Shown here one piece after another: positions 29,169 through 40,225 of a stretch of 64,000 nt of DNA (position 1 is its first letter; each line of letters begins with the position of its first letter). The DNA lies in assembly GCA_016208415.1 (NCBI GenBank), contig JACQYB010000031.1:129072-193071 (forward strand), in the 5' to 3' direction. The translations under genes and the position numbers were made by a program. The notes under the pieces were generated by a model. It ran no database searches. It had not been told where the DNA came from and saw only the letters and a list, made by a program, of their open reading frames with translations. The stretch is from Betaproteobacteria bacterium (GTDB taxonomy: Bacteria > Pseudomonadota > Gammaproteobacteria > Burkholderiales > Rhodocyclaceae).

Positions 29169-30358
29169 GTCCTCCGGCGTCCAATCAACTTCCGAGCCAA
29201 GGCACGCGCCGCCTGATCCACCGCAATCAACTCATCGATCGACGACGCATCGCCAACCTCCTGAACGTCGAGGACCTCGGCGATCACGTCCGCAATGCGT
29301 CGGAAAGGTAGTCCGCCCGCCAGGAAGTCCTCCACCGCTTCTTCGTTGGTGGCGTTCAGGATCGCACATGCCGTACCGCCGCGCTCCAGAGCTTCGTAAG
29401 CCAGACGAAGGCATGGAAAGCGCTTCGGGTCGGGGCGCTCGAAGCTCAACTGACCAACCTCGCAGAGATCAAGCGGCCTTACCCCCGCCTCGATACGCTC
29501 CGGATAGGCAAGAGCGTGGGCGATGGGCGTGCGCATGTCGGGATTGCCGAGTTGTGCAATTACCGATCCGTCCACGTATTGCACCATCGAGTGAATCACG
29601 CTTTGCGGATGAATGACCACCTCGATCTGAGAGGGTTTCGCGCCGAATAGCCAGTGTGCCTCGATGACCTCCAGCCCCTTGTTCATCATTGTGGCCGAGT
29701 CCACCGAGATCTTCCTGCCCATAACCCAATTGGGATGGGCACAGGCTTGCTCCGGCGTCACGCCTTCGAGTTGTTCGAGCGGCATGTTCCGGAACGGCCC
29801 TCCCGAAGCGGTAAGGACGAGACGACTGATACCCGCGCAGTCCAGATCGCCAGCGTACCCGTCAGGCATGGACTGGAAGATGGCATTGTGCTCGCTGTCT
29901 ATGGGAAGGACCCTGGCGCCGCTAACGCCGATCTCCCGCATCAGCAGCGACCCGGCCATCACCAGGGACTCCTTGTTCGCTAGCAGGATGCGCTTCCCAG
30001 CCCGTGCTGCAGCCAGCGTCGGTCGCAAACCGGCCGCTCCGACAATTGCGGCCATCACCGTGTCCACTTCCGGCAGGCTGGCAATTTGCTCGAGCGCCGT
30101 CGCCCCCACGAGCACCTCGGTGTCGAGCCCGAGACCGTCGAGCCTTCCGCGAAGGATACTGGCCCCTTGCTCATCGGCCACCACTGCGTACCTGGGGTGT
30201 ACCTGAAGGCACTGCTCCGCCAAACGTTCCACCTGCCGATGCCCGCCCAGCGCCACGACTTCGTAACGGTCACGGTGGCGCAGCACGACATCCATCGTGC
30301 TGCGTCCAATCGAACCTGTGGCGCCGAGAATTGCGAGCTTGCGCGTACGCGACGACAT
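29165..30358 (-). CDS. dxr: 1-deoxy-D-xylulose 5-phosphate reductoisomerase
   Basis: A 397-residue MEP-pathway enzyme. The NADPH-binding motif [17 protein letters not shown] is near the N-terminus. The metal and substrate site includes [12 protein letters not shown] and SGGPFR, with [20 protein letters not shown] downstream. It makes 2-C-methylerythritol 4-phosphate for isoprenoids, including the undecaprenyl chain made by UppS in the same cluster. It lies 4 bp after cdsA. Confidence 0.96.
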   Translation of the reverse strand: MSSRTRKLAILGATGSIGRSTMDVVLRHRDRYEVVALGGHRQVERLAEQCLQVHPRYAVVADEQGASILRGRLDGLGLDTEVLVGATALEQIASLPEVDTVMAAIVGAAGLRPTLAAARAGKRILLANKESLVMAGSLLMREIGVSGARVLPIDSEHNAIFQSMPDGYAGDLDCAGISRLVLTASGGPFRNMPLEQLEGVTPEQACAHPNWVMGRKISVDSATMMNKGLEVIEAHWLFGAKPSQIEVVIHPQSVIHSMVQYVDGSVIAQLGNPDMRTPIAHALAYPERIEAGVRPLDLCEVGQLSFERPDPKRFPCLRLAYEALERGGTACAILNATNEEAVEDFLAGGLPFRRIADVIAEVLDVQEVGDASSIDELIAVDQAARALARKLIGRRRT

Positions 30359-30362
30359 GAAC

Positions 30363-31190
30363 TCAGTATCCGATCATCAAAATGGCCAAGGCAAGGAAGG
30401 GCAGCGTGGAGGTAAGACTGTCGATCCGATCGAGGATGCCCCCGTGCCCGGGCAATAGACGACCACTGTCCTTGACGCCGGCCAGCCGCTTCACCAGCGA
30501 TTCGAAAAGGTCGCCGACAATGCTGACGGCAGTTAGCGCCACACCCGCAAATACGACTAGACCCAGCGACATCATAGTCCAGACCCCGGTGTACGACGCC
30601 AACGCCGCGCCGAAGGTCGCCACCGCCACGGCAGCGCTCGCCGCCCCTTCCCAGGTCTTGCCGGGGCTGATCGCGGGCGCCAGCCTGCGACGTCCGAACG
30701 CCTGTCCGCCAAAATACGCGGCGATGTCCGCCATCCAGATGGCCGCCATGGAAGCAAGGAGCACCCACGGGCTCATCGCACGCAAGTGGACCATGGCCGC
30801 CCCTGCGGGAAGAAGCACCATCCAGCCGATCGCCATCGCGCCCAAGCCCTGATGCACTACGCGCTGCCGCCAGAGCAGGAAAGGCACTACCCCAACCCAG
30901 AACACCACGGCTGCGACGTACACGGGCTCAAGGCTGCTGCCTGCACCCTGGGCAAGATCGCCCAAGGACTCCGGGAGAAGAAATATGCCTGTCACAAGGG
31001 CGGTGGCAGTGACCAGAGCGTATGCGACCGCCGCCATGGAGGAAAAACTGCAGAGTCTGCCCCACTCGTAGCTCGCAAGCGCGGTGACAAACGCCACCGC
31101 CACGAGCCACCCGGCAATCGGCAGAGCGAATAGTGCGACGAGCAGAAGCGCAACCAGCACGAGGGCGGTGAGCACCCGCGCCCTAAGCAT
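30363..31190 (-). CDS. cdsA: Phosphatidate cytidylyltransferase
   Basis: A 275-residue integral membrane enzyme with about eight hydrophobic segments. The CdsA signature is seen as [13 protein letters not shown] and, near the C-terminus, [25 protein letters not shown]. It makes CDP-diacylglycerol from phosphatidate and CTP, feeding phospholipid synthesis (including PgsA at 56.8 kb). It overlaps the uppS stop by 8 bp. Confidence 0.95.
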   Translation of the reverse strand: MLRARVLTALVLVALLLVALFALPIAGWLVAVAFVTALASYEWGRLCSFSSMAAVAYALVTATALVTGIFLLPESLGDLAQGAGSSLEPVYVAAVVFWVGVVPFLLWRQRVVHQGLGAMAIGWMVLLPAGAAMVHLRAMSPWVLLASMAAIWMADIAAYFGGQAFGRRRLAPAISPGKTWEGAASAAVAVATFGAALASYTGVWTMMSLGLVVFAGVALTAVSIVGDLFESLVKRLAGVKDSGRLLPGHGGILDRIDSLTSTLPFLALAILMIGY

Positions 31191-32001
31191 CGTGGCGCGC
31201 CGCCCCGACCGGCTCGGATGGCTCCGAAACGAGACTCGCCCGCCGGGGATCCTCCCCCTTCAACTGCTCACTGGTCCTCCCGAATCGTCGCTCCCGACGC
31301 TGGTACGACTTGATCGCCAGATCGAGGGCCGCTTCATCGAATTCTGGCCAAAGCGTATCGACGAAGTAGAATTCCGAATAGGCCAGTTGCCAAAGCAGGA
31401 AGTTGCTGATGCGTTGCTCCCCGCCGGTGCGGATGAAAAGGTCCGGTTCCGGAGCATGGTTCAGCGCAAGATAGGGCTCCAGATCCTCCTCGCGGAAGTT
31501 CCCCGACGCCTCAGGATGCGCCTCGACCAGGCGACGGACGGCTTGCAGGATGTCCCAGCGCCCGCCATAGTTCGCGGCAATCGTCAGAGTGAGCCGCTCG
31601 TTTGAGGCAGTGAGGGCCTCGGCCTGTTCGATGAGGTCAACCAGAGTGCGATCGAACCGGGACAAATCCCCGATCACACGGAAACGGATCCCGTTTTCGT
31701 GCAGCCGCGCCACCTCTTCCTGCAGCGCGCGAACGAACAGCTGCATAAGGAAGGACACCTCCTCGACCGGCCGGCGCCAATTCTCGGAACTGAACGCAAA
31801 AAGCGTGACGTAGGGAATGCCTCGACGGATGCAGGCCCTGATCATCTCGCGTACGGCCTCCACGCCCCGTCGATGCCCGGCGACACGCGGAAGAAATCGC
31901 CGCCGTGCCCAGCGCCCGTTTCCATCCATGATGATGGCAATGTGCTTCGGCATTGCGCCCACGTCCGGCACGGCGCGGGTGGAACTGATGAAGCGCTTCA
32001 T
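31183..32001 (-). CDS. uppS: Undecaprenyl pyrophosphate synthase
   Basis: A 272-residue cis-prenyltransferase making the lipid carrier for peptidoglycan and O-antigen. The catalytic motif is [13 protein letters not shown], followed by [11 protein letters not shown] and [31 protein letters not shown] is C-terminal. The ATG at 32001 ([14 protein letters not shown]) gives the length seen in beta relatives. A GTG at 32037 has a better ribosome-binding site (GAGGTG) and would add 12 residues. Confidence 0.94.
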   Translation of the reverse strand: MKRFISSTRAVPDVGAMPKHIAIIMDGNGRWARRRFLPRVAGHRRGVEAVREMIRACIRRGIPYVTLFAFSSENWRRPVEEVSFLMQLFVRALQEEVARLHENGIRFRVIGDLSRFDRTLVDLIEQAEALTASNERLTLTIAANYGGRWDILQAVRRLVEAHPEASGNFREEDLEPYLALNHAPEPDLFIRTGGEQRISNFLLWQLAYSEFYFVDTLWPEFDEAALDLAIKSYQRRERRFGRTSEQLKGEDPRRASLVSEPSEPVGAARHDA

Positions 32002-32046
32002 GTGTTCGTGCCCGTCAGGGGGTGACCACGCCGCCACGCGGCCACC

Positions 32047-32604
32047 TCACACTGCCATGAGGTCCTTTTCTTTTGTTTCCAGGACCTTGTCGATCTCCGA
32101 GATGTACTTGTCGGTAAGCTTCTGCACGTCATCTTGCGTACGGCGTTCATCGTCTTCGGAAATGGTCTTGGCCTTCACCGCTTCCTTGAGCGAGTGATTG
32201 GCGTCGCGCCGCAGGTTGCGAATCGCCACACGGGCATTCTCCGCCTCGTGCCGCACCACCTTGATGAGTTCCTTGCGTCGCTCCTCCGTCAGGGCCGGCA
32301 TGGGCACGCGGAGCATGTCGCCCACAGACGAGGGGTTAAGCCCCAGATCCGAGTCACGAATCGCTTTCTCGATCACCTGGAGCATCTTCTTTTCCCAGGG
32401 GGAAACGCCGATGGTGCGTGCATCCAGCAGGGTAATGTTGGCCACCTGGCTGATGGGAACCGGGGAGCCGTAGTAATCGGCGTGGACGTGATCGAGAATT
32501 CCGGTGTGCGCCCGGCCCGTGCGCACCTTCGAGAGGTCCGCCTTCAGGGCCTCCACCGATTTCTGCATCTTGTGCTCGGTGTTCCTCTTAAGCTCGGGGA
32601 TCAT
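32047..32604 (-). CDS. frr: Ribosome recycling factor
   Basis: A 185-residue RRF, the exact family length from the ATG at 32604, which has AAGGAGT 5 nt upstream; an ATG 6 codons earlier overlaps pyrH and is rejected. Motifs are [40 protein letters not shown] and [13 protein letters not shown]. It splits post-termination ribosomes with EF-G. It lies between pyrH and uppS. Confidence 0.96.
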   Translation of the reverse strand: MIPELKRNTEHKMQKSVEALKADLSKVRTGRAHTGILDHVHADYYGSPVPISQVANITLLDARTIGVSPWEKKMLQVIEKAIRDSDLGLNPSSVGDMLRVPMPALTEERRKELIKVVRHEAENARVAIRNLRRDANHSLKEAVKAKTISEDDERRTQDDVQKLTDKYISEIDKVLETKEKDLMAV

Positions 32605-32615
32605 GGAGTACTCCT

Positions 32616-33362
32616 TCAACAATGCACCAGCGTACCTTCGTCCTCTCCAAGCACGACACGCTTGAAGGCTCCAGGGCTGAATATGCTGAACACATTCACG
32701 GGGAGACTCTGATCACGGCACAGGGCGAATGCAGTGGCGTCCATTACCTTGAGGTTCCTGGCGATGGCCTCGTCGAAACTGATCCGGTGATAGCGTTCGG
32801 CGCCAGCGTCTTTCTTCGGATCCGCGCTATAGACGCCATCCACCTTGGTCGCCTTCATCACGATTTCCGCCCCGATCTCGGAACCACGCAGGGCTGCCGC
32901 CGTATCGGTGGTGAAGAATGGATTGCCCGTGCCGGCGGCAAAGATCACCACCTTCCCTTCCTCCAGGTAACGTATCGCCTTTCCCCGGATGTAGGGCTCA
33001 CATACCTGCTCGATATTCAGCGCGGACTGCACTCGGCTGTTCATGCCTGCGTGTCTCATTGCATCCTGAAGCGCCAACGCGTTCATCACCGTGGCAAGCA
33101 TTCCCATGTAATCCGCTGTAGCCCGATCCATGCCCAGTGAGCCGCCCGCCACGCCACGAAATATGTTGCCACCGCCAATGACCACCCCGACTTCGACGCC
33201 GAGGTCAACTACCGTCTGGATTTCCCCGACGACGCGCCGCAGCGTATCGCGATTGATGCCATAGGCATCATCGCCCATCAACGCCTCGCCCGAAAGCTTC
33301 AGCAGCACGCGGGAATAGGCGGGTGACCCCCGGGGCTTCAGACTCATCACCGAGTCCGCCAT
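32616..33362 (-). CDS. pyrH: UMP kinase
   Basis: A 248-residue amino-acid-kinase-fold enzyme. The start at 33362 ([12 protein letters not shown]) is 1 nt after the tsf stop; the longer open frame is an Arg-rich shadow of tsf. Motifs include [41 protein letters not shown] and [15 protein letters not shown]. It phosphorylates UMP to UDP. The rpsB-tsf-pyrH-frr order is highly conserved. Confidence 0.96.
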   Translation of the reverse strand: MADSVMSLKPRGSPAYSRVLLKLSGEALMGDDAYGINRDTLRRVVGEIQTVVDLGVEVGVVIGGGNIFRGVAGGSLGMDRATADYMGMLATVMNALALQDAMRHAGMNSRVQSALNIEQVCEPYIRGKAIRYLEEGKVVIFAAGTGNPFFTTDTAAALRGSEIGAEIVMKATKVDGVYSADPKKDAGAERYHRISFDEAIARNLKVMDATAFALCRDQSLPVNVFSIFSPGAFKRVVLGEDEGTLVHC

Positions 33363-33363
33363 G

Positions 33364-34263
33364 TCACTTTGCCGCGGCCGCAGCCGCCGCCTGCGCCGCG
33401 ACCTCCGCGGCAAAGTCGGCAACCTTCTTCTCGATGCCCTCGCCGACAACGTAGAGCGCGAAGCCGTTGACCTTGGCGCCCTTGGCCTTGAGCAGTTGCT
33501 CGACGGTCTGCTTGCCATCCTCGGCCTTGACGAAAACCTGGCCCAGGAGCGTGACGTCCTTCAGGTACTTCTGCACCGTGCCTTCGGCGATCTTGTCGAG
33601 CATGCTCTCGGGCTTGCCGGCCTCGCGCGCCTTCTCGATGGCGATGCGGCGTTCGGTCTCGAGCAGTTCCGTCGGCACCCCCGAGACGTCCAGGGACTTC
33701 GGCTTGGAAGCCGCGATATGCATCGCCAGATCCTTCGCGAGTTGCTCGTCCCCGCCGCTCACGTCGACGAGCACGCCAATCTTGGCGCCACCATGCACAT
33801 ACGAAGCGAGCCTCCCCTGGGCCTCGACGCGCGCGAAGCGGCGGATCGACATGTTCTCGCCGATCCTGCCGACGAGAGCCGCGCGCGTCGCCTCGACCGT
33901 CGCGCCGTCGATTTCGAGCGCGGAGAGCGTGGCCACGTCCGCCGGATTCCTGGTCGCGACGAGTTCGGCGAGGTTCTTTGCCAGCCGGATGAAGTCGTCG
34001 TTCTTGGCGACGAAATCGGTCTCGCAGTTTACCTCCACAAGGCTCGCGAGTTTACCGTCGCCGGAAAGATGCAGGCCCACGATGCCCTCGGCAGCAACGC
34101 GCGCCGCGGCCTTGGACGCCTTGTTGCCAAGCTTGACACGCAGGATTTCCTCGGCCTTGCCCATGTCGCCACCGGCCTCGGAGAGCGCCTTCTTGCACTC
34201 CATCATCGGCGCGTCGGTCTTCTCGCGCAGTTCCTTGACCATTGCTGCGGTAATGTCCGCCAT
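33364..34263 (-). CDS. tsf: Elongation factor Ts
   Basis: A 299-residue nucleotide exchange factor for EF-Tu. The start at 34263 gives [16 protein letters not shown], the UBA-like N-domain, with AGGAGTGGCA in front. The EF-Tu-contacting signature [11 protein letters not shown] is present, as is the dimerisation domain. The C-terminus ends in an alanine run ([11 protein letters not shown]). It follows rpsB after 80 bp containing a hairpin. Confidence 0.96.
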   Translation of the reverse strand: MADITAAMVKELREKTDAPMMECKKALSEAGGDMGKAEEILRVKLGNKASKAAARVAAEGIVGLHLSGDGKLASLVEVNCETDFVAKNDDFIRLAKNLAELVATRNPADVATLSALEIDGATVEATRAALVGRIGENMSIRRFARVEAQGRLASYVHGGAKIGVLVDVSGGDEQLAKDLAMHIAASKPKSLDVSGVPTELLETERRIAIEKAREAGKPESMLDKIAEGTVQKYLKDVTLLGQVFVKAEDGKQTVEQLLKAKGAKVNGFALYVVGEGIEKKVADFAAEVAAQAAAAAAAK

Positions 34264-34297
34264 TGCCACTCCTGAAACCTGACTAATGTTGGGGTCC

Positions 34298-34336
34298 CCC
34301 TGGCCACCGCAGCGTCCTACGCCACCGCCGCCAGGG
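34298..34336 (-). promoter_or_regulatory. Hairpin between rpsB and tsf
   Basis: CCCTGGC (34298-34304) pairs with GCCAGGG (34330-34336). It has no following U-tract. A partial attenuator between rpsB and tsf is known in E. coli; this may play a similar role. Confidence 0.35.
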
Positions 34337-34343
34337 ATCTCGA

Positions 34344-35099
34344 TCATTCGATTCCGTCTTCGCCCTCTTCCTCGACCTCGACGAACTCATCCTCGCCGGC
34401 AGCAACAATCTCCTGGATGGCATTGCTGCGGCCTTCCAGAATTGCATCTGCCACACCACGGGCGTACAGACGGATCGCCCGGCTGGAATCATCATTGCCG
34501 GGTATGACGTAATCCACGCCGTCCGGGCAATGGTTGGTATCGACCACTGCGACGACCGGAATGCCCAGCTTGCGTGCCTCGGTGATGGCGATCTTGTGGT
34601 AGCCGACGTCCACCACGAACAGTGCATCGGGTAGGCCCGACATGTCCTTGATGCCCCCGATGCTCTTTTCCAGCTTCGTGAACTCCCGCTGCATGTGCAG
34701 CGCTTCTTTCTTGGACATGCGCTCCAGGCTTCCGTCTTCGCGCATCTGCTCCATGTCCTTGAGGCGCTTGATGGACTGCTTTACCGTCTTGAAGTTGGTC
34801 AGCATTCCACCGAGCCAGCGCTCATCCACATATGGAGCGCTGCAACGCTGCGCTTCCTCGCGGATGATCTCGCGCGCCTGGCGCTTGGTGCCGACAAACA
34901 GAATCGTCCCCTTGTTGGACGCCATGCGGCGAAGGTACTCCATGGCCTCGCGGTATTTGACGAGGGTCTTCTCAAGATTGATGATGTGAATCTTGTTGCG
35001 GTGACCGAAGATGTACGGCGCCATCTTCGGGTTCCAGAAGCGGGTCTGGTGGCCAAAGTGAACACCGGCCTCCAGCATCTGGCGCATGGATACGGACAT
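34344..35099 (-). CDS. rpsB: 30S ribosomal protein S2
   Basis: A 251-residue S2. The start at 35099 gives [18 protein letters not shown]. Motifs are [32 protein letters not shown] and [23 protein letters not shown]. An acidic C-terminal tail ([12 protein letters not shown]) is typical of proteobacteria. It is the first gene of the rpsB-tsf-pyrH-frr block and has its own promoter and a structured leader. Confidence 0.97.
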   Translation of the reverse strand: MSVSMRQMLEAGVHFGHQTRFWNPKMAPYIFGHRNKIHIINLEKTLVKYREAMEYLRRMASNKGTILFVGTKRQAREIIREEAQRCSAPYVDERWLGGMLTNFKTVKQSIKRLKDMEQMREDGSLERMSKKEALHMQREFTKLEKSIGGIKDMSGLPDALFVVDVGYHKIAITEARKLGIPVVAVVDTNHCPDGVDYVIPGNDDSSRAIRLYARGVADAILEGRSNAIQEIVAAGEDEFVEVEEEGEDGIE

Positions 35100-35132
35100 T
35101 GGATTGAATCTCCGAACAGGGTTGAGCCTCCA

Positions 35133-35179
35133 CCCGGCCATTCAGCAGCCCCCTTGGGGCACCCCATTCCTTGGCCGGG
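35133..35179 (-). promoter_or_regulatory. Structured rpsB 5' leader (candidate S2 autoregulatory site)
   Basis: CCCGGCCA (35133-35140) pairs with TGGCCGGG (35172-35179), enclosing a second stem GCCCC/GGGGC (35148-35160). The element sits 34 nt before the rpsB ATG within a roughly 109-nt leader. S2 represses its own operon through its leader in other proteobacteria; the structure here supports but does not prove that. Confidence 0.45.
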
Positions 35180-35214
35180 CGTGCGTATTTGTGCCGTTGT
35201 CAGCACAACTTATA

Positions 35215-35244
35215 ATTATACCAATATGCGGCAGCACGGCTCAA
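35215..35244 (-). promoter_or_regulatory. rpsB operon promoter
   Basis: On the minus strand TTGAGC (35239-35244), an 18-bp spacer ending TGG, then TATAAT (35215-35220): an extended -10 promoter. It points to rpsB. The -10 lies in the self-complementary TATAATTATA, so a plus-strand TATAAT (35211-35216) also faces map, but without a good -35. Confidence 0.6.
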
Positions 35245-35363
35245 GCAAGGCGCTCTTCGTCAACAGCGCGGCCCGCACCCGTGGCGCTGCCTCGCCCCGA
35301 TCCCGGTTTGCCTGCCCCCCGCGATTCGGCTAGCCTTCATCGCTTTCGCTTGGCGCAGCATTC

Positions 35364-36176
35364 ATGAGCGTGTCCATCAAGACGCCAGAACAGATCGAGA
35401 AGATGCGTGTAGCCGGAAGGCTCGCGTCGGAGGTGCTCGATTACATCACGCCCTATGTCGTCCCTGGCGTCACAACGGGCGAACTGGACCGGCTATGCCA
35501 CGACTACATGGTGCAGGTCCAGGACACCATACCTGCACCTCTGAACTACGCCCCGCCCGGGTATCCGCCCTATCCGAAATCGATCTGCACCTCCGTAAAT
35601 CACCAGGTCTGCCATGGCGTGCCGGGCGACCGGGTCCTGAAGCGCGGGGACATCGTCAACCTCGACGTCACGGTCATCAGCGACGGCTATCACGGCGACA
35701 CCAGCCGGATGTTCTTGCTGGGGGGCGACGTTTCGATCCTCGCCCGGCGACTGTGCCAGGTCACTCTCGAAAGCCTGTGGCTGGGCATTGCCGCGGTGCA
35801 GCCGGGAGCGCACCTGGGTGACATCGGATACGCAATTCAACGCCACGCCGAACGTCATGGCTTCTCCATCGTCCGGGAGTTCTGCGGACATGGCATCGGG
35901 CGCAAGTTCCACGAAGAGCCGCAGGTGCTCCATTACGGACGCCCGGGGGCCGGAATGGAACTGGTGCCGGGGATGACTTTCACCATCGAACCGATGATCA
36001 ATGCCGGCAAGCCTGCCATCTCCGAACTTCCGGACGGATGGACGATCGTTACCAAGGATCGGAGCCTTTCGGCTCAATGGGAACACACCATTCTCGTCAC
36101 GGGGACCGGACATGAGGTACTTACCCTGTCCGCCGGGACACCCCCAGAACCCGCCATCTTTCCCTCATCCACGTGA
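35364..36176 (+). CDS. map: Methionine aminopeptidase, type I
   Basis: A 270-residue enzyme removing N-terminal methionine. Metal ligands are visible in VNLDVTVISDGYHGDTSRM (two Asp), CGHGIGRKFHE (His), TFTIEPMIN (Glu) and AQWEHTILVT (Glu). It is divergent from rpsB, as in many bacteria, and its stop overlaps the glnD GTG start (GTGA). Confidence 0.96.
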   Translation: MSVSIKTPEQIEKMRVAGRLASEVLDYITPYVVPGVTTGELDRLCHDYMVQVQDTIPAPLNYAPPGYPPYPKSICTSVNHQVCHGVPGDRVLKRGDIVNLDVTVISDGYHGDTSRMFLLGGDVSILARRLCQVTLESLWLGIAAVQPGAHLGDIGYAIQRHAERHGFSIVREFCGHGIGRKFHEEPQVLHYGRPGAGMELVPGMTFTIEPMINAGKPAISELPDGWTIVTKDRSLSAQWEHTILVTGTGHEVLTLSAGTPPEPAIFPSST

Positions 36177-38761
36177 GTGCATCTCCCTCCGGACTGTTTC
36201 CGGGCGTACGCGAGCTCGTGCCCCGCCTGCGCCCTCGCCTGCAGGAAGGCCGAGAGAGGCTGCGCCAGGCCTTTGACGCGCATCCGGTCCCCACGACGCT
36301 TGTGCACGGCAGGTCCGGACTGGTAGACCAGATCCTCCGGGAGGTCTGGAGCCATTTTCAGTTTCCGGCGAATCTGGCGTTCGCGGCGGTAGGCGGATAC
36401 GGACGCGGAGAACTCTACCCCGCCTCCGACGTGGACGTGCTGGTGCTCCTTCCCGATGGCATTGACGCCGCCACCGAGGAGAAGCTCTCACAGATGGTCG
36501 GCGTGCTCTGGGACCTTGGGCTCGATGTCGGCCACAGCATGCGCTCCGTAGGGCAATGCGTCGAAGAGGCCGCCCGCGACATCAGCGTCCAGACGAACCT
36601 GCTCGAAGCGCGCCAACTGGCAGGCAGTCGGGGACTATTCGAGTATTTTACGAATACAATACGCGAACATACTGACAAACAAGCGTTCTTCAAGGCGAAG
36701 CGGCTCGAACAAGAAGAACGCTACTTGCGCTACCAGGAAACGGCCTACAGTCTCGAACCGAACTGCAAGGAGAGCCCTGGTGGCCTGCGGGACCTGCAGG
36801 TAATCCTGTGGATCAGCCGCGCGGCGGGATTCGGCGAATCATGGAACGACGTGGTGCGCAGCGGCCTGGTCACACGCCAGGAGGCGCATCAGCTTGCCGC
36901 CGTGGAGTCCATGCTGCAGTTGATCCGGATTCGGCTGCACCATCTTTCAGGCCGACGGGAAGACCGCCTGTTGTTCGACCACCAGGAGGCACTGGCAGAG
37001 CAGTTCGGTGTCAAGCGCACCGCCACCCGCCGTGCGTCTGAAGTGTTCATGCAGCGCTACTACCGCAACGCCAAGCTGGTCACGCAGCTCAACACCATCG
37101 TGCTGCAGAATCTTGGAGCGTCCATCTTCCCCGCACCAAAGCGGGCTCAGATCCACATCAACGAACGCTTCCAGATGGTGCGCGAACTGCTCGACGCACG
37201 TTCGGAAACCGTGTTCGAAGACCACCCTGCCGCGATACTGGAGAGCTTTCTCATCCTCCAGGAGCACGCGGAACTGAAGGGAATGACGGCGCGCACCCTG
37301 CGAGCCCTGTGGCGAGCCCGCCGGCTGCTCACCCCTGATTTCCGGCGCAATCCCGACAACCGAGCCCTGTTCGTGAAGATCTTCCAGCAGGAACGCGGGC
37401 TGGTGCATGAACTGCGGCGCATGAACCAGTACGGCATACTTGGCGCCTATCTCCCGACCTTCGGGCGCATCGTGGGCCAGATGCAGCACGACCTGTTCCA
37501 TGTCTACACGGTGGATCAACACATACTTCAGGTCGTGCGCAACCTGCGACGCTTCGCCATGGAGGAGCACGCCCACGAGTACCCGCTGTGCAGCCGCCTC
37601 ATCACGGGATTCGAACGGTCCTGGCTCCTGTATGTCGCCGCGCTGTTCCACGACATCGCCAAGGGGCGTGGCGGCGACCATTCCCAACTCGGACGACGCG
37701 ACGCCCGGGTGTTCTGCCGCCTGCACGGGGTCAGCGAGGAGGACACGGAACTTGTCGAGTTCCTCGTCGGGCATCATCTCACCATGTCGGCGGTGGCCCA
37801 GAAGCAGGATCTCGGTGACCCGGAGGTGGTCAAGGGCTTCGCCGGGATAGTCGGTTCGGAGCGCCGCCTGACCGCCCTGTACCTGCTGACCCACGCGGAC
37901 ATTCGCGGAACCAGTCCCAAGGTCTGGAACGCCTGGAAGAGCAAACTGCTGGAGGACCTCTTCCACGGCACCATGCACCTCTTGCGCGGTGCCACTCCGC
38001 GCCAGGCGGTCGGCCTGTCCGTGCGCCAGGTGGAGGCCCGGCGTCTGCTCAGCCTGCACGGCCTGCGTGCCAACGTCGAGAAGGACTTCTGGCGCGAACT
38101 GGATACCGTGTACTTCATGCGCCACGACACCGACGAGATTGCGTGGCACACGCGCAACCTCTACCACCGTCCAACGGGCGAACTGCCGGTGGTGAAAGCG
38201 CGCTTCAACCCCATCGGCGAGGGACTGCAGGTCATGGTCTACACCCGCGACGTGCACGACCTGTTCGCACGCCTTTGCGGTTTCTTTGCGCGGCTCGGCT
38301 ACTCTATCGTCGATGCCAAGATCCACACCACACGGCACGGGTTTGCCCTGGACAGCTTCGTGCTGCTAGACCCCCTGAACCAGTTCAACACCCGGGAGAT
38401 GATCAGTGTCATCGAGCATGAACTGGAAGGGCGCCTGCAACACATGGGTCCGCCCGACCAACCCAAATCCGTGCGTCTGTCGCGGCAGGTGCGCCACTTC
38501 CCGATCACGCCCGAAGTGCATATTCAGCCCGACGAGCGCGGCCACTACTACATCATGACGGTCACCGCCGCGGACCGCCCGGGCTTGCTGTTTTCCATCG
38601 CCCGGGTCATGGCCGAACATCGCATCGACCTGCACACGGCCAAGATCGCCACACTGGGAGAGCGTGTCGAGGACACCTTCCTGATCAGCGGGTCTGAATT
38701 GAGCCGCAAGAGCACGCTCATCCGACTGGAAACCGATCTCCTGGAAGCGCTGCAGATTTAG
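36173..38761 (+). CDS. glnD: PII uridylyltransferase/uridylyl-removing enzyme
   Basis: An 862-residue nitrogen-status sensor. The N-terminal nucleotidyltransferase has VGGYGRGELYPASDVDVLVL with the paired catalytic aspartates. A GlnD adapter follows, then an HD phosphohydrolase (ALFHDIAKGRGGDHSQLG, VGHHLTMS), and two ACT domains at the C-terminus that sense glutamine (MVYTRDVHDLFARLCGFF and VTAADRPGLLFSIARVM). It modifies PII proteins. The GTG start at 36173 overlaps the map stop. Confidence 0.95.
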   Translation: MSASPSGLFPGVRELVPRLRPRLQEGRERLRQAFDAHPVPTTLVHGRSGLVDQILREVWSHFQFPANLAFAAVGGYGRGELYPASDVDVLVLLPDGIDAATEEKLSQMVGVLWDLGLDVGHSMRSVGQCVEEAARDISVQTNLLEARQLAGSRGLFEYFTNTIREHTDKQAFFKAKRLEQEERYLRYQETAYSLEPNCKESPGGLRDLQVILWISRAAGFGESWNDVVRSGLVTRQEAHQLAAVESMLQLIRIRLHHLSGRREDRLLFDHQEALAEQFGVKRTATRRASEVFMQRYYRNAKLVTQLNTIVLQNLGASIFPAPKRAQIHINERFQMVRELLDARSETVFEDHPAAILESFLILQEHAELKGMTARTLRALWRARRLLTPDFRRNPDNRALFVKIFQQERGLVHELRRMNQYGILGAYLPTFGRIVGQMQHDLFHVYTVDQHILQVVRNLRRFAMEEHAHEYPLCSRLITGFERSWLLYVAALFHDIAKGRGGDHSQLGRRDARVFCRLHGVSEEDTELVEFLVGHHLTMSAVAQKQDLGDPEVVKGFAGIVGSERRLTALYLLTHADIRGTSPKVWNAWKSKLLEDLFHGTMHLLRGATPRQAVGLSVRQVEARRLLSLHGLRANVEKDFWRELDTVYFMRHDTDEIAWHTRNLYHRPTGELPVVKARFNPIGEGLQVMVYTRDVHDLFARLCGFFARLGYSIVDAKIHTTRHGFALDSFVLLDPLNQFNTREMISVIEHELEGRLQHMGPPDQPKSVRLSRQVRHFPITPEVHIQPDERGHYYIMTVTAADRPGLLFSIARVMAEHRIDLHTAKIATLGERVEDTFLISGSELSRKSTLIRLETDLLEALQI

Positions 38762-38804
38762 CCCTCTTTCGCGGCGCATGGAACGGGCAGCCGCCGCTGA
38801 AGGT

Positions 38805-39338
38805 TCAGTCCTGGGGGGTGGGGAGGCCGTCAGGAAAGAGGACGTCCGCAAATCCGAAGCGGCTCATGTCGCGCATGCGCATCGGATAGAGCACGCCGTC
38901 CAGGTGGTCGCACTCGTGCTGCACCACCCGGGCGTGGAATCCGCGTGCCTGGCGCTCGATCGGGCAACCCTGCGCGTCGATGCCGCCGTAACGTATGCTG
39001 CGATGGCGTGGGACGAGTCCACGCATGCCGGGGACGGACAGGCATCCCTCCCAGGCATCCTCCTGTCCTCCAGCGAGAGGCTCCCAGAACGGGTTGATAA
39101 GGACGGTTCGCGGTACCGGCTCGGCATCGGGATAGCGGGAATTGTGTTCGAACCCGAAAATCACGACGCGCACGTTCTCGCCGATCTGGGGCGCGGCCAG
39201 ACCTGCGCCGTCGAGATGCAGCATGGTATCGAACATGTCGCGTACCAGCGCCGCAAGCTCGGGCGAATCGCAACGGGCCAGCGTCTGCGCCTGCCGCAAC
39301 AGGCGGGGATCCCCCATGCGCAGGACTTCACGGATCAT
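38805..39338 (-). CDS. def: Peptide deformylase
   Basis: A 177-residue metalloenzyme. All three signatures are present: [10 protein letters not shown] (motif 1, with Ala where Ile/Val is common), EGCLSVPG (metal Cys) and QHECDHLDG (two His and catalytic Glu). The ATG at 39338 overlaps the upstream phosphorylase stop (ATGA) and gives [14 protein letters not shown]; an ATG 6 codons earlier is less likely. It is convergent with glnD. Confidence 0.94.
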   Translation of the reverse strand: MIREVLRMGDPRLLRQAQTLARCDSPELAALVRDMFDTMLHLDGAGLAAPQIGENVRVVIFGFEHNSRYPDAEPVPRTVLINPFWEPLAGGQEDAWEGCLSVPGMRGLVPRHRSIRYGGIDAQGCPIERQARGFHARVVQHECDHLDGVLYPMRMRDMSRFGFADVLFPDGLPTPQD

Positions 39339-40081
39339 GGGCGGGAGTTGCGGCAAAGCTCGTCGATGACACGCCGCACCTGCCCCATGGCCTGCCGCAG
39401 CGTTGCGTCGATCTGGGTGAAGTGAATCGCCTGCGCACTGTCGGCGCGCCCTGCGGCGTGGTTGGCCACCACGGCAATGGCGGCGTAGGGCAGCTTGAGT
39501 TCCCTTGCCAGCGCCGCCTCCGGCATCCCCGTCATGCCGACGATGTCCGCGCCGTCGCGCTCCAGCCGGTTGATCTCCGCTGCTGTTTCCAGACGAGGGC
39601 CTTGGGTGGCGGCATACACGCCCCCATCCAGCGCATCCACACCGGCCGTCTTTGCGGACTCCAGAAGCGTGTGCCTCAGCCGTGCGTCGTATGGTTCGGT
39701 GAAGTCGATATGGACCACCGGGCGTTCGGTGTCCTCGAAGTAGGTCGCCTTACGTCCCCATGTGTAATCGATGATCTGGTGGGGCACCACCATGGCACCG
39801 GGATGCAGGTCGGCGCGGATCCCCCCGACAGACGCCACCGAAATCACCTTCGCCGCACCGGCGTGCTGGAGCGCCCAGATGTTGGCGCGGTAATTCACCA
39901 TGTGGGGTGGAATGGTCTGGCCATATCCGTGTCGCGCCAGGAACACCACCGCCTCACCGCCAACGCGCCCAAATGTGAGTGCTCCGGAGGGTTCTCCGAA
40001 AGGCGTACGCACCACCTCCCGTCGCATGACGTCAAGATTGGCAAGCTGGGTCAGGCCGCTGCCACCGATGATTGCAAGCAT
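39335..40081 (-). CDS. mtnP: S-methyl-5'-thioinosine phosphorylase (MTAP/PNP family)
   Basis: A 248-residue purine nucleoside phosphorylase-fold enzyme. Motifs are [30 protein letters not shown] (phosphate site), [13 protein letters not shown] and [11 protein letters not shown]. The base-binding loop reads VVANHAAG rather than the aspartate-containing loop of adenine-type MTAPs, which suggests a 6-oxopurine such as methylthioinosine or hypoxanthine. The specificity is inference. It lies 144 bp after hpt, which could salvage the released base. Confidence 0.85.
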   Translation of the reverse strand: MLAIIGGSGLTQLANLDVMRREVVRTPFGEPSGALTFGRVGGEAVVFLARHGYGQTIPPHMVNYRANIWALQHAGAAKVISVASVGGIRADLHPGAMVVPHQIIDYTWGRKATYFEDTERPVVHIDFTEPYDARLRHTLLESAKTAGVDALDGGVYAATQGPRLETAAEINRLERDGADIVGMTGMPEAALARELKLPYAAIAVVANHAAGRADSAQAIHFTQIDATLRQAMGQVRRVIDELCRNSRP

Positions 40082-40225
40082 GAAGGGATCAGAATTCGAA
40101 CGGCGGAAGGGGGACGGATTCTAACATGCGTCGAACAGGCCGAATCAGGGAGGCGTCGCTCGCGTGCCACCACAAGGAACGCGCCTCCGCCCTGGTACCA
40201 CCGGCTCCGCCAGAGCGCGGCAGTA

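Noticed and set aside
38772..38798. GCGGCG/CGCCGC repeat between glnD and def as a terminator
   Set aside because: Six-base arms with a 15-base loop and no U-tract on either strand; too weak to call.
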